From Symbiobacterium thermophilum IAM 14863 (GTDB lineage Bacteria; Bacillota; Sulfobacillia; Symbiobacteriales; Symbiobacteriaceae): 64,000 bases of DNA. The translations under genes and the position numbers were made by a program. Below, piece after piece: positions 8,265-16,722 of this stretch (positions within the stretch are counted from its first letter, which is position 1; each line of letters begins with the position of its first letter). The notes under the pieces were generated by a model that saw only the letters and a program-made list of their open reading frames with translations, had not been told where the DNA came from and made no database searches. The stretch covers positions 2,170,001 through 2,234,000 of the forward strand of contig NC_006177.1 in assembly GCF_000009905.1 (NCBI RefSeq). The letters are read 5' to 3'.

Positions 8265-9657
8265 CCAGCCGCGCGACATCGTCGGTGAGTATAAATACGG
8301 GTTCCGCGACCCGGAGAATTACGTCTTCAAGTCCGACAAGGGGCTGACCCGCGAGATCGTCGAGTCGATCTCCCGGTTCAAGAACGAGCCCGAGTGGATG
8401 CGGGAGATCCGGCTGAAGGCCTTCGAGGTCTTCCACGCCAAGCCGCTCCCCACCTGGGGCGTGGATCTCTCGGCCATCGACTTCCAGAACATCCACTACT
8501 TCGTCCGCGCCACCGAGCGGCAGGGCCGCTCCTGGGACGAGGTGCCGGAGGACATCAAGCGGACCTTCGACCGGCTGGGCATCCCCGAGGCCGAGCGGAA
8601 GTTCCTGGCCGGCGTGTCGGCGCAGTACGAGTCCGAGGTCGTCTACCACAACATCCGCAAGGACCTGGAGGCGCAGGGCGTCCTGTTCTGCGACATGGAC
8701 ACCGCGGTGCGGGAGTACCCGCACATCGTGAAGGAGTACTTCGGCACCGTCGTGCCGATGACCGACAACAAGTTCGCGGCGCTGAACACCGCGGTCTGGT
8801 CGGGCGGCTCCTTCATCTACGTGCCGCCCGGGGTCACGGTGGAGATTCCGCTGCAGGCCTACTTCCGCATCAACACGGAGAACATGGGCCAGTTCGAGCG
8901 GACCCTGATCATCGTCGACGAAGGGGCCAACGTCCACTACGTCGAGGGCTGCACCGCCCCCATCTACTCCACCGACTCGCTGCACGCGGCCGTCGTGGAG
9001 ATCATCGTGAAGAAGGGCGGCCGCTGCCGCTACACCACGATCCAGAACTGGTCCACCAACGTCTACAACCTGGTGACCAAGCGGGCCGTGGCGTACGACG
9101 ACGCGGTCATGGAGTGGGTCGACGGCAACATCGGCTCCAAGGTGACGATGAAGTACCCGGCCATCTACCTGATGGGCCCCGGGGCCCGGGGCGATGTCAT
9201 CTCCATCGCCGTCGCCTCGAAGGGCATGATCCAGGACGCCGGCGCGAAGATCTATCACTTCGCCCCCGACACCTCCTCCCGCATCACCTCCAAGTCCATC
9301 TCCCGGGAGGGCGGCAACGCCACCTACCGCGGCCACATCCTGGTGGAGCCGCAGGCCGAGCGGGCCAAGGTCAAGGTGGAGTGCGACGCGCTGATCTTCG
9401 ACGACGGCTCCGAGTCCCACACCATCCCGTATATGGACATCAAGAACTCCAACGTCACCATCGAGCACGAGGCCACCGTCTCGAAGGTCTCCGAGGAGCA
9501 GCTCTTCTACCTGATGAGCCGCGGCCTCTCCGAGGAGCAGGCCCTGGCGATGATCGTGATGGGCTTCATCGAGCCCTTCGCCAAGGAGCTGCCCATGGAG
9601 TACGCGGTCGAGCTGAACCGGCTCATCGAGATGGAGATGGAGGGCTCGGTCGGCTAA
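8257..9657 (+). CDS. sufB: SufB, Fe-S scaffold subunit
   Basis: SufB is the main scaffold on which clusters assemble. At 466 residues it is of standard length. The conserved blocks [53 protein letters not shown] and the C-terminal [19 protein letters not shown] are all present. It overlaps sufU by 8 nt and is followed 15 nt later by the Rieske-type gene, so it belongs to the same transcript. Confidence 0.96.
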   Translation: MVSQPRDIVGEYKYGFRDPENYVFKSDKGLTREIVESISRFKNEPEWMREIRLKAFEVFHAKPLPTWGVDLSAIDFQNIHYFVRATERQGRSWDEVPEDIKRTFDRLGIPEAERKFLAGVSAQYESEVVYHNIRKDLEAQGVLFCDMDTAVREYPHIVKEYFGTVVPMTDNKFAALNTAVWSGGSFIYVPPGVTVEIPLQAYFRINTENMGQFERTLIIVDEGANVHYVEGCTAPIYSTDSLHAAVVEIIVKKGGRCRYTTIQNWSTNVYNLVTKRAVAYDDAVMEWVDGNIGSKVTMKYPAIYLMGPGARGDVISIAVASKGMIQDAGAKIYHFAPDTSSRITSKSISREGGNATYRGHILVEPQAERAKVKVECDALIFDDGSESHTIPYMDIKNSNVTIEHEATVSKVSEEQLFYLMSRGLSEEQALAMIVMGFIEPFAKELPMEYAVELNRLIEMEMEGSVG

Positions 9658-9672
9658 GGAGGTCGCATCGTC

Positions 9673-9978
9673 ATGGCGCTGGTCAAGGTCGCAGAGCTCG
9701 GCGAAATTCCCCCCGGCGGGCGCAAGCGGGTGCTGGTGAAGCGCCATCCCATCGCCCTCTTCCACCTGGAGGACGGGTTCTACGCCATCGACGACACCTG
9801 CACCCACGCGGAGGCCTCGCTCTGCGAGGGCCAGCTGATGGGCGACCAGGTGGCCTGCCCGCTGCACGGGGCCCGGTTCGACATCCGCACCGGGAAGGCG
9901 CTCACCCTCCCGGCGGTCACCCCGGTGACAACCTATCCGGTGGTCGTGCAGGGGAACGATATTCTGGTGGAGGTGTGA
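9673..9978 (+). CDS. Rieske-type [2Fe-2S] ferredoxin
   Basis: This 101-residue protein is a single Rieske domain. CTH at 43-45 and CPLH at 62-65 give the two-Cys/two-His ligand set of a [2Fe-2S] cluster, followed by the usual GARFD and proline-loop region. No membrane segment or oxygenase domain is attached, so it should be a soluble electron carrier like those of the NirD/BphF type. Its place between sufB and the sufT-like gene suggests electron supply for cluster assembly, but that is inference. The start is an ATG 15 nt after sufB, with GGAGG in between. Confidence 0.88.
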   Translation: MALVKVAELGEIPPGGRKRVLVKRHPIALFHLEDGFYAIDDTCTHAEASLCEGQLMGDQVACPLHGARFDIRTGKALTLPAVTPVTTYPVVVQGNDILVEV

Positions 9979-9984
9979 GCACCG

Positions 9985-10299
9985 TTGGCGGAGATCACCA
10001 AGGAGCAGGTCCTGAAGGTGCTCGAGCGGGTAAACGACCCCGAGCTGCGGGTCAACATCGTAGACCTGGGGCTCGTTTACGACGTGGAGATCACCGAGGA
10101 CAACAACGTCGGCATCGACATGACGCTGACGTATCCGGGCTGCCCGATCGGGCCCCTGATCCAGATGCAGGTGGAGGCCGCGCTGAAGTCCATCCCGGGC
10201 GTGAACCAGGTCGACGTGCGGTTCGTCTGGGATCCGCCCTGGACCCCGGACCGGATGAGCGAACGGCTGAAGAAGGCCCGGCAAATGGGGTTGATCTGA
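9985..10299 (+). CDS. sufT: SufT/MIP18-family (DUF59) Fe-S maturation factor
   Basis: This 104-residue protein is a stand-alone DUF59 domain. The family signatures NDPELRVNIVDLGLVYDVEI and TLTYPGCPIGPLI are visible, including the conserved Cys. SufT-type proteins help deliver Fe-S clusters to target enzymes. The TTG start is 6 nt after the Rieske gene, and the gene ends at a terminator hairpin, making it the last gene of the seven-gene suf operon. A PaaD-like role is excluded by context. Confidence 0.88.
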   Translation: MAEITKEQVLKVLERVNDPELRVNIVDLGLVYDVEITEDNNVGIDMTLTYPGCPIGPLIQMQVEAALKSIPGVNQVDVRFVWDPPWTPDRMSERLKKARQMGLI

Positions 10300-10308
10300 G
10301 CGAACGCG

Positions 10309-10365
10309 GAAGCCGTCGAAGCAGAGAAGCAGTACTTCTCGTCGCCTCGACGGCTTCTTCTGTCT
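10309..10365 (+). terminator. terminator of the suf operon
   Basis: Arms 10309-10319 and 10347-10357 pair perfectly over 11 bp. A second small hairpin (10324-10328 with 10335-10339) sits in the loop. A T-rich tail (TTCTTCTGTCT) follows. Confidence 0.8.
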
Positions 10366-10380
10366 GGGAGGTGCTGGTGC

Positions 10381-10863
10381 ATGATCTCGGTGCGCGGGCT
10401 GCGCCCGGCGATCTGGTCGGGGCTTCTGATCCTCATGCTGGCCCTCCTCTACCCCAGATCCACCCGTGTACAGACCGCAGGCGCATGGGAGACGACCGGC
10501 ACGTTCGAGGTGCCGGCCGTCGCCGCAGACGGAACGGCGTTCTCCTACACCATGCGGGGCCATGAGGGGCAGTTCGGCTTCATCGACTCTCCCTTCGTGG
10601 CCGGCAAGACCGACAAGTACATGTGGCACTTCTGGGGGAACCAGGAAGACTTCCTGTACAAGACCCTGGAGGTCACGGGGGTGAACCGGCGGGGCCAGAG
10701 GGTTCCCGTGCTGACCACCACGCTGGGCGGGGAACACAACGGCGCCGTCGCGCACACGCCTTCCATGATGTCCCTGCCCACCCCCGGGCTCTGGCGGCTG
10801 GAGGTGCGGGTGGACGGAAACCACCTGGGCGACATCGTGGTCGAGGTCCTGCCCTCCGCGTGA
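10381..10863 (+). CDS. secreted protein, DUF4871-like
   Basis: This 160-residue protein starts with an ATG preceded by GGGAGGTG. A hydrophobic N-terminal segment (about residues 11-24) looks like a signal peptide or anchor. The rest is a compact beta domain with GHEGQFGFIDSPFVAGKT, KYMWHFWG, HTPSMMSLPTPGLWRLEV and GDIVVEVL. This layout resembles the DUF4871 domain seen in secreted Bacillus proteins; that match is from memory. It stands alone between the suf terminator and the TnsA-like gene. Confidence 0.7.
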   Translation: MISVRGLRPAIWSGLLILMLALLYPRSTRVQTAGAWETTGTFEVPAVAADGTAFSYTMRGHEGQFGFIDSPFVAGKTDKYMWHFWGNQEDFLYKTLEVTGVNRRGQRVPVLTTTLGGEHNGAVAHTPSMMSLPTPGLWRLEVRVDGNHLGDIVVEVLPSA

Positions 10864-11018
10864 TCCCGGTCGCGCCCTGGCGGACAACTCGCCCTTGTGC
10901 CTCGGGCGCCGCTGTGCGTAAATGGACTTGTGGACAGACGGCGCGGGCGCGGTGTGTCATCCGGCCCTGTCGGGTGCAACACCGCGCTTGACATGTGCAG
11001 ACATGGGGTTGAACGCCT

Positions 11019-11597
11019 GTGCACCCAACCAGCGGTATCCAACAGGTTCCGGGCGGATGGACGGGCCACGGGAAGGTCTACCCGTACGAGTTTCGCTCGC
11101 AGAAGATTCCGGGGGGTGCGGGCACCTGCCGATCCCCGCTGGAGGAGCGGCTGTTCCGGGCGCTGGCCCGAAACCCTGCCGTCCTCTCGTTCGCGGTCCG
11201 GCCGATGCGCATCGCCTTCCATGTCGGTCCGAAGGCCCACCACTTCACGCCGGACGTTCTGGTGCAATACGCCGACGGGCGGAAGGTTCTGGTTGTGGTG
11301 AAGCCGGGCCAGACGGTTCCGGATCCGGCGGAGCAGGCGATGTTCAAGGCCGCGGCCGACTATGCCGCTGCGCACGGCATGGCCTTCGAGGTGTGGACCG
11401 GACCGCGGTGGGTGTCGGCGACGGACCCACGCGGCGGGAATGGAGACTTCGACATCGCCACCGCGGCCAGGCTGCAGACCGAAGCCGCCGCTGCGGATCA
11501 GCCCCACCGCCGGGAGCCGGCGAAAGGGACCCTGACGTTCTGGACCGTGATCGTTGTTGTCGTCGTGCTGGTGATGCTGATGCGTCTTGCCCACTAG
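11019..11597 (+). CDS. TnsA-like nuclease-fold protein with C-terminal membrane anchor
   Basis: The 192-residue product has a TnsA N-terminal-like restriction fold in residues 35-105: SPLEERLFRAL with its conserved Glu, then FTPDVLVQY with the metal-binding Asp, then KVLVVVKPG. In active members the last strand normally has E-x-K; here the Glu position is Val while the Lys is kept, so cleavage may be lost. A poorly conserved linker leads to a C-terminal membrane helix (about 172-189). No transposon partner genes are nearby. The GTG start has no strong ribosome site, and the N-terminal 20-25 residues look unconvincing, so the true start may be later. Confidence 0.6.
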   Translation: MHPTSGIQQVPGGWTGHGKVYPYEFRSQKIPGGAGTCRSPLEERLFRALARNPAVLSFAVRPMRIAFHVGPKAHHFTPDVLVQYADGRKVLVVVKPGQTVPDPAEQAMFKAAADYAAAHGMAFEVWTGPRWVSATDPRGGNGDFDIATAARLQTEAAAADQPHRREPAKGTLTFWTVIVVVVVLVMLMRLAH

Positions 11598-11689
11598 GAC
11601 CCGGGCAGATCCGACGTTCCCGGGCATCTGGCCCGGTCCGCCGCGCCCGGCCGTTGCTGCGGGCCGGCACCCGTTCCCGCACCCTGTAG

Positions 11690-11723
11690 GGCAGCCTGAT
11701 GGGCAGGCTGCCTTCTTGCATTT
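11690..11723 (+). terminator. terminator after the TnsA-like gene
   Basis: A 9-bp perfect stem (11690-11698 with 11704-11712) and a 5-nt loop are followed by a T-rich tail (TTCTTGCATTT). Confidence 0.75.
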
Positions 11724-11856
11724 CAGACCGCAGCGGCCCCGGCCGGTGGGCCGGCTTGCGACACGTCCCGTCAGCAGGTCCGCCCTTCCCCCTGCACCGA
11801 ACCTTCTGAACGGGTAGCGTGTATGTCTGTTGAACAGCCACAACAGGGGGGATTGG

Positions 11857-12405
11857 GTGACCGACCGGGAACGGATTCTGTCCGCGCAACGCGGGGACCG
11901 GGAGGCAATGGCATCGCTGTACAACACCTATCGGCTGCAGGCGTACCAGACGGCGCTCGTCGTCCTCCAGGACCCCCACCTGGCGGATGACGTGGTTCAG
12001 GAGGCGTTTATCCGGGCCTTCCGCGAGATCGGCCGCTGCGACCCCGACCGGCCGTTTGCGCCCTGGATCGCCCGCATCGTCATCAACCTGTCCCGCAACG
12101 CCCTTCGCAGCCGGCGCTTCCTGCCGCTGCCGGCGCGGGACCGGCACGGAACCCTTGAACCCAGATACGCCGCATCGGAGGCCAGGGTGGACCTGTGGCC
12201 GGTCCTGCAACGGCTCACCCGAGCCCACCGCGAAGTGCTGCTGCTCCGGTACTTCCACGGGTTCACCGAACCGGAGATCGCGGAGATCCTCGGGCTCCCC
12301 GTGGGCACGGTGAAGTCGCGGCTGCACGCCGCGCGGCAGGCGGTGCGGCGGCATCTGAATGCAACCGACGAGATGAGCGGAAAGGAGATGACGCCCGATG
12401 GCTGA
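11857..12405 (+). CDS. ECF-subfamily RNA polymerase sigma factor
   Basis: This is a group IV sigma factor with the usual two domains. Region 2 contains YQTALVVLQDPHLADDVVQEAFIRAFREI, with the DDVVQEAF core; region 4 contains HREVLLLRYFHGFTEPEIAEILGLPVGTVKSRL. The GTG at 11857 is preferred because AGGGGGGA precedes it; an ATG-type start 27 nt upstream is possible. The 3' end overlaps the membrane-bound partner gene by 8 nt, the classic arrangement for a sigma and its anti-sigma factor. The inducing signal is unknown. Confidence 0.9.
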   Translation: MTDRERILSAQRGDREAMASLYNTYRLQAYQTALVVLQDPHLADDVVQEAFIRAFREIGRCDPDRPFAPWIARIVINLSRNALRSRRFLPLPARDRHGTLEPRYAASEARVDLWPVLQRLTRAHREVLLLRYFHGFTEPEIAEILGLPVGTVKSRLHAARQAVRRHLNATDEMSGKEMTPDG

Positions 12406-13198
12406 TCTGGAGCAGATGATCCGAGAGGGATTCGCCCGGGGGCTCGCCGGGTACGGGCCCTCGGACCGGTGGGCGCAGATCGCCGCGGCGCTGGACGCCG
12501 CTCCCGTCCCGGCGCGACGCAGGATCCGCCGGGCGCGGATCGGGACCGCCGCCGCTGCGCTGGCCGCGGCGGCCCTGCTGAGCCTTCTGTACCCGCCGGT
12601 GCGGGCGGCCGCCGTGGACCTGGTCATCAAAGGCGCCAACGTGCTCTGGCAGGGGCGTCTCGGCGACTGGCTCGCGGTCATCTTCGTCGAGGAGCCCCCC
12701 ACCCCCACCGAACCTGCGGGGTCGGATCTCGACGCGGCGGATTACCGCTGGGTGGAGACCGCGGCGGAGGCCGAAGCGCTGGCCGGGTTCGCCCCTCCGA
12801 CCATCCGGGACGCCACGGGCGACGCGGGTCGGTTCTCCGTCTCGATCGTGAAGGTCACCCCTGACCTCGAATGGCGGACCCTGCGGTTCAACTATTGCGA
12901 GAACGCCCGGCGGTATACGCTCAGCGCCGAGGGCTACTTCGCCCCGGACGAGGCCGGGCGGATGGTCCGGCAGACGCAGCCGCTGGTGGGCACCACCATC
13001 CGGCGCGGCGAGGACATGGGGGACGACGTGCAGACAGTCAGCCTGGGCGATGCCGAGGCGCTCTGCTTCACCCGCGACTTCGGCCGCGGCCCGATGCGAG
13101 GATACTGCATGTGGCAGGTGGACGGGATCCAGATCAGGCTGAACGGGCCTGACCTGGACAGTGTGATCCGGCTCGCCCGGCGGGTCACGCTGAAGTGA
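12398..13198 (+). CDS. membrane-anchored putative anti-sigma factor
   Basis: The 266-residue protein overlaps the ECF sigma gene by 8 nt. A cytoplasmic N-terminus of about 45 residues, suitable for binding the sigma factor, is followed by one membrane helix (about 48-65). The large extracytoplasmic domain (about 67-266) resembles DUF4179/DUF4367-type sensor domains, with a pair of cysteines in its second half (ALCFTRDF and GYCMWQV). No HxxxCxxC zinc anti-sigma motif is present. Function is inferred mainly from gene coupling and topology. Confidence 0.72.
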   Translation: MADLEQMIREGFARGLAGYGPSDRWAQIAAALDAAPVPARRRIRRARIGTAAAALAAAALLSLLYPPVRAAAVDLVIKGANVLWQGRLGDWLAVIFVEEPPTPTEPAGSDLDAADYRWVETAAEAEALAGFAPPTIRDATGDAGRFSVSIVKVTPDLEWRTLRFNYCENARRYTLSAEGYFAPDEAGRMVRQTQPLVGTTIRRGEDMGDDVQTVSLGDAEALCFTRDFGRGPMRGYCMWQVDGIQIRLNGPDLDSVIRLARRVTLK

Positions 13199-13278
13199 GC
13201 CGGAAAAGCAGGAACTGCCGGAACCCTCCGAGAAGCGGAGATGCACAGCAACGTCCCCGCGAAAGGAGTGGTTCCGGT

Positions 13279-14037
13279 ATGTCGACGACGCCCCTTCAGG
13301 TCCTCCCCGGCGCAGAGCCGCTGTACAGCGTCGGCAGCCGCATCGGGGTCCTCGTCTCCCACGGGTTCACGGGTTCACCGCAGTCGATGCGCTTCCTGGC
13401 CGAAGGCTTCGCCCGGGCAGGCTACACGGTGGCCATGCCCCGCCTGACGGGACACGGTACCACGCCGGCCGAGATGGCGGCATCCACCGCGTCCGACTGG
13501 ACCGCGGACATCGTGGCGGCAATGCGCTGGCTGGAGGAGCGGTGCGACGTCCTCTTCATGACCGGCCTCTCCATGGGCGGTGCCCTGACGGTCTGGGCCG
13601 CGGGCCAGTTCCCGGAGCGATTCGCCGGCATCATGCCCATCAACGCCGCGCTCCGGATGGAGTCGCCCGACCTGGCTGCGCTGGCCTTCAACCCGGACGC
13701 GCCGGCGGAGCTGCCGGGCATCGGCAGCGACATCAAGGCCGAGGGCGTGAAGGAGCTGGCCTATCCGGTGACCCCGGTGCCGGCCATCAAGCACCTGATC
13801 ACCATCGGCGCCGTCGCCGAGATGCTCCTGCCCCGGGTCAAGTGCCCCGCCCTGATCATCCAGTCCCGGGAGGACCACGTGGTGCCGCCCCACAACGGCG
13901 AGCTGATCTACAACGGCATCGGCAGCACCGAGAAGGAGCTGCTCTGGCTGGAGAACTCCTACCACGTCGCGACCCTGGACAACGACAAAGAGCTCATCCT
14001 GGAGCGTTCGCTGGCGTTCATCCGGAAGCACAGCTGA
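13279..14037 (+). CDS. carboxylesterase / monoglyceride lipase, Est30-like
   Basis: This alpha/beta hydrolase of 252 residues has the full triad: Ser98 in GLSMGG, Asp199 in SREDHVVP and His229 in NSYHVATLD. The oxyanion-side motif SHGFTGSP is near the N-terminus. It resembles the soluble thermophilic carboxylesterase Est30 and monoacylglycerol lipases. The ATG at 13279 has AAAGGAG 10 nt upstream. It may be read through from the sigma/anti-sigma pair, but it ends at its own terminator. Confidence 0.9.
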   Translation: MSTTPLQVLPGAEPLYSVGSRIGVLVSHGFTGSPQSMRFLAEGFARAGYTVAMPRLTGHGTTPAEMAASTASDWTADIVAAMRWLEERCDVLFMTGLSMGGALTVWAAGQFPERFAGIMPINAALRMESPDLAALAFNPDAPAELPGIGSDIKAEGVKELAYPVTPVPAIKHLITIGAVAEMLLPRVKCPALIIQSREDHVVPPHNGELIYNGIGSTEKELLWLENSYHVATLDNDKELILERSLAFIRKHS

Positions 14038-14058
14038 CGATGTGCCCATGCGTGCGAC

Positions 14059-14090
14059 GGGCGCGGAGGACTGACCTCCGCGCCCGGGCT
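14059..14090 (+). terminator. terminator after the esterase gene
   Basis: An 11-bp perfect stem (14059-14069 with 14075-14085) with a 5-nt loop is followed by a pyrimidine-rich tail. Confidence 0.65.
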
Positions 14091-14283
14091 CTCTTCAGCT
14101 TTGCCCATGCCCGGCCGGGACGGCCGAGCAGCCGCTTCCGGGCGGCCCCCGGCTGTCGCACTTGTCGCCTGACGCCCGCAATTGATCTAATATCGGTAAA
14201 ATTCATTTTATCCTGGAGGAAAACGAGCACGCGGAGGCGAAACAATGCCCCCCACGGCCCGGTCGAGGGGGGGAAATGCACGT

Positions 14284-14892
14284 ATGCGTCCGGTGCGGCT
14301 GGTGGTGGCGGTCCATCATCCCGAGGAGCGTACCCGTCTGAGCGCCGCGCTCACCGGCCCGGACCGGGTCGTGGTCGGCACGACCGGCAACGGGCCGGCC
14401 GCCATCTCCCTGGTCCGGCAGCTCCGTCCCGACGTCGCCCTGGTGGACTGCCGGCTCGAAGGGCTGGACGGTCTGGCGGCGGCCCGGCAGCTGCTGCTCG
14501 ACCGCTGCGCGGCGGTGGTGGTGATGATCCAGCTCCATCATCTCTCCCGGGCGTACGACCTGATCGAACTGGGCGCGGCCGGCTGTTTGATCAAGCCCTG
14601 CTCTCCCGAGCAGGTGGGACTGGCGGTGCTGGCGGCAGCGCGCCGGCGGGAGGAGTGGCTCACCCTGGCGCGGCGCGCCGAGACCGCCGAGCGGCGGCTC
14701 GCCGAGCGCAGGCATGTGGAGCGGGCGAAGGCGCTGCTGCTGGAGCAGGAAAACCTCAGCGAGGAGGAAGCCTACCGCCGCCTGCGGCAACTCAGCATGC
14801 GGACCCGCCGGACCATGGGCGATGTCGCACACACGCTGCTCCTGAACGCGTCGCTGCGCCCCTCCCGGGGCGCGGAAAACCCCCTGGCCTGA
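14284..14892 (+). CDS. ANTAR-domain response regulator (RNA-binding antiterminator)
   Basis: The protein has an N-terminal receiver domain (about 1-120) and a C-terminal ANTAR domain (about 140-195; VERAKALLLEQENLSEEEAYRRLRQ, read as two overlapping motifs, then RTMGDVAHTLL). ANTAR domains bind paired RNA hairpins with A-x-x-G-x-x hexaloops and prevent termination. The phosphoacceptor-like Asp55 (LVDCRL) and Lys in LIKPC are present. The acidic pair that normally binds Mg2+ near residue 11 is replaced by His-His, and the switch Thr is not obvious. Signalling may therefore differ from normal phosphotransfer. No kinase lies next to it. A matching ANTAR RNA element sits upstream of eutA in this window. 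ATG at 14284 follows a GGGGGGA site. Confidence 0.88.
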   Translation: MRPVRLVVAVHHPEERTRLSAALTGPDRVVVGTTGNGPAAISLVRQLRPDVALVDCRLEGLDGLAAARQLLLDRCAAVVVMIQLHHLSRAYDLIELGAAGCLIKPCSPEQVGLAVLAAARRREEWLTLARRAETAERRLAERRHVERAKALLLEQENLSEEEAYRRLRQLSMRTRRTMGDVAHTLLLNASLRPSRGAENPLA

Positions 14893-14908
14893 GCTGGCCA
14901 GGGGGTTT
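14877..14908. terminator. bidirectional terminator
   Basis: A 13-bp perfect stem (14877-14889 with 14896-14908) with a 6-nt loop overlaps the stop codon of the ANTAR gene. It lies between that gene and the convergent cytochrome peroxidase gene, ending in T-runs for the + strand and A-runs mirrored for the other. Confidence 0.85.
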
Positions 14909-14918
14909 GTGACGGTGT

Positions 14919-15920
14919 CTATTCGGCCGGCAGCACCGGCACCTCGACCTGGGGCATCTCGCCCACCAGGGACCGCAGGAAGGCGACGATGTCGTCCCGC
15001 TCCTGGTCGCTGAGCTCGTAGCCGAGCTGCACCCGGGCCATGATGGTCACGGCCTCCTCCAGGGTCTCCACCGAACCGTCGTGGAAGTACGGGCCGGTCA
15101 GCGAGACGTTGCGCAGGGTCTGCACCCGGAAGAACTTCTCGTCCTGCGGGTTGTTGGTCCAGCTCGCCTTGCCGGGGTCGCTGCCCCAGTCGAACTTCAT
15201 CATCGCACCGCTGGAGAGCGCCGGGCCGGCGTGGCAGGAGGTGCAGCCGATGCGCTCAAAGGTCTCCATGCCGCGGATGGCCTGCGGCGAGAGCGCATTC
15301 TTGTCGCCGCGCAGGTAGCGGTCCAGCGCGTCGTTGGGCGTGATCAGGGTGCGCTCGAAGGCGGCGATCGCCTTCACGATGTTGTCGAAGGTGATGGGAT
15401 CCTCCTCGCCGGGGAAGGCCTTCTCGAAGTATTCGTGGTAGCCCTTGATCGACTTGATCCGCTCCACGGCCATGTCGGCGGGCATGTTCATCTCGGCCTC
15501 GGCCTGGATCGGGCCCTTCGCCTGCTCCTCCAGGCCCTGCGCGCGGCCGTCCCAGAACTGGTTCTGGAAGAACGCCGCGTTCAGCACCGTGGGGGCGTTG
15601 CGCGGGGTCCTCTGGAAGCCGTGACCGATCGAGGTCGGGAGACGGTCCGTGCCGGCCAGCCCGAGGTTGTGACAGGTCGCGCAGGAGATCACGCCGCTGC
15701 TGCTGAGCCGGGGATCGAAGAAGAGCAGCTTGCCCAGCTCGACCTTCTCGGGGGTGGTGGGGTTGTCCGGGTTCTCGGGCGCTGCGACGATGGTGGCGAA
15801 GCTGCCTTGGCGAACTTCGGTAAGCTGACCCGTCGACTTGGTGGAGCTCGAGCTGCAGCCAACGGCCATCACAAGGACGAGAGCTCCGACCAGCGCCATC
15901 ATGCGCGTCCGTCGAAACAT
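14919..15920 (-). CDS. di-heme cytochrome c peroxidase-family lipoprotein
   Basis: The 333-residue protein has a lipoprotein signal (VLVMAVGC lipobox) and two CxxCH heme sites, CATCH in the N-terminal half and CTSCH in the C-terminal half, as in bacterial di-heme peroxidases of the CcpA/MauG family. The segments GKLLFFDPRLSSSG, RNAPTVLNAAF and FRVQTLRNVSLTGPYFHDGS are family hallmarks. It should be anchored on the outer face of the membrane and reduce hydrogen peroxide or a related oxidant. GGAGGA lies 8 nt before the ATG. Confidence 0.93.
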   Translation of the reverse strand: MFRRTRMMALVGALVLVMAVGCSSSSTKSTGQLTEVRQGSFATIVAAPENPDNPTTPEKVELGKLLFFDPRLSSSGVISCATCHNLGLAGTDRLPTSIGHGFQRTPRNAPTVLNAAFFQNQFWDGRAQGLEEQAKGPIQAEAEMNMPADMAVERIKSIKGYHEYFEKAFPGEEDPITFDNIVKAIAAFERTLITPNDALDRYLRGDKNALSPQAIRGMETFERIGCTSCHAGPALSSGAMMKFDWGSDPGKASWTNNPQDEKFFRVQTLRNVSLTGPYFHDGSVETLEEAVTIMARVQLGYELSDQERDDIVAFLRSLVGEMPQVEVPVLPAE

Positions 15921-15970
15921 GACTGCATCCTCCTCAACCTGATTCCGCGGCGTTCGCCGCTTGTAATCTC

Positions 15971-15999
15971 ACGATAAACTAGAATCTTTCTAAGGGCAA
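15971..15999 (-). promoter_or_regulatory. promoter of the peroxidase gene with PerR-like box
   Basis: On the minus strand TTGCCC (15994-15999) and TATCGT (15971-15976) are spaced by 17 nt. The spacer contains a 7-1-7 imperfect palindrome (15979-15993, TTAGAAA-G-ATTCTAG) matching 10 of 14 positions of the Bacillus PerR consensus as I remember it. The remaining sequence to 16229 holds no gene I can support. Confidence 0.5.
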
Positions 16000-16229
16000 A
16001 GACGCAGTCTTGATATCCGTCATAATGCCGGGTTATGTCCTGTGTGAGGCCCGAAAGTCCCGCCACGAAGGCTTTGGCGGTTTCGTCACAAGCCTCTGCC
16101 GCCGCGGGGCCTGCTATACAAAGGGACTAGAGCCCCGACCCGATCCGGTGTCCGTACAGGATTCCGGACATTCTCCACCGAATTGGCATATCCGTCAGGC
16201 GAAGCGTTGGTCAAAGGGGGCGGTTCCGC

Positions 16230-16709
16230 TTGCGGCGGCTCAAGGCGCTTGGGGTGCGGGTTCTGCTCTGGTTTCTGGGCCGCGGCGCGTGCGCCTGCGC
16301 CCGGCTGGACAGCCGCGTCGCGGCCGAGGTGGCCGGATGGGCGGAGGGACAGCGGCTCTGCCTGCGCATCGGTTCCGCCGGCCCGGCCATGGCCCTTGCC
16401 AAGGAAGGCGGGCGGTTGCGCTTCCTGGGCCTCAGGACCGTGCCGGAGGCCGACCTGGTCATCCACTTCAAGCACCTGGAGGGAGCCCTGCCGGTCTTCC
16501 TGGGGCAGCAGTCCATCGCCGGGGCCTACGCCCAGCGGCGCATGACCCTGAGGGGCGACCTGACCTTCGCCATGTCGGCGGTCCGTGTGTTGCTCATCAC
16601 CGAGGCGTACCTCTTCCCCGGGATCATCACCCGCCGCATCATGCAGCGGGTGCCCCGGCGGGAGGTCTCGATGGGGCGCGTCTACCTGCGCACGCTGCTC
16701 CCAACCTGA
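16230..16709 (+). CDS. small protein, possible SCP2-like lipid-binding fold
   Basis: This 159-residue protein starts at a TTG preceded by AAAGGGGGCGG. The N-terminus is basic and hydrophobic. The middle (LCLRIGSAGPAMALAKEGGRL, then DLVIHFKHLEGALPVFLGQ) has the strand-and-helix pattern of SCP2-type sterol-carrier domains, but the match is weak. It ends 13 nt before the alcohol dehydrogenase gene, with a shared GAGGAGGTG site in the gap, so the two form an operon. Without the neighbour I would call it hypothetical. Confidence 0.6.
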   Translation: MRRLKALGVRVLLWFLGRGACACARLDSRVAAEVAGWAEGQRLCLRIGSAGPAMALAKEGGRLRFLGLRTVPEADLVIHFKHLEGALPVFLGQQSIAGAYAQRRMTLRGDLTFAMSAVRVLLITEAYLFPGIITRRIMQRVPRREVSMGRVYLRTLLPT

Positions 16710-16722
16710 GGAGGTGCCTGCC

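Noticed and set aside
11799-11820. ECF autoregulated promoter (GAACC and CGT) before the sigma gene
   Set aside because: Spacing is 14 nt rather than about 16 and the -35 match is partial; not enough to annotate.
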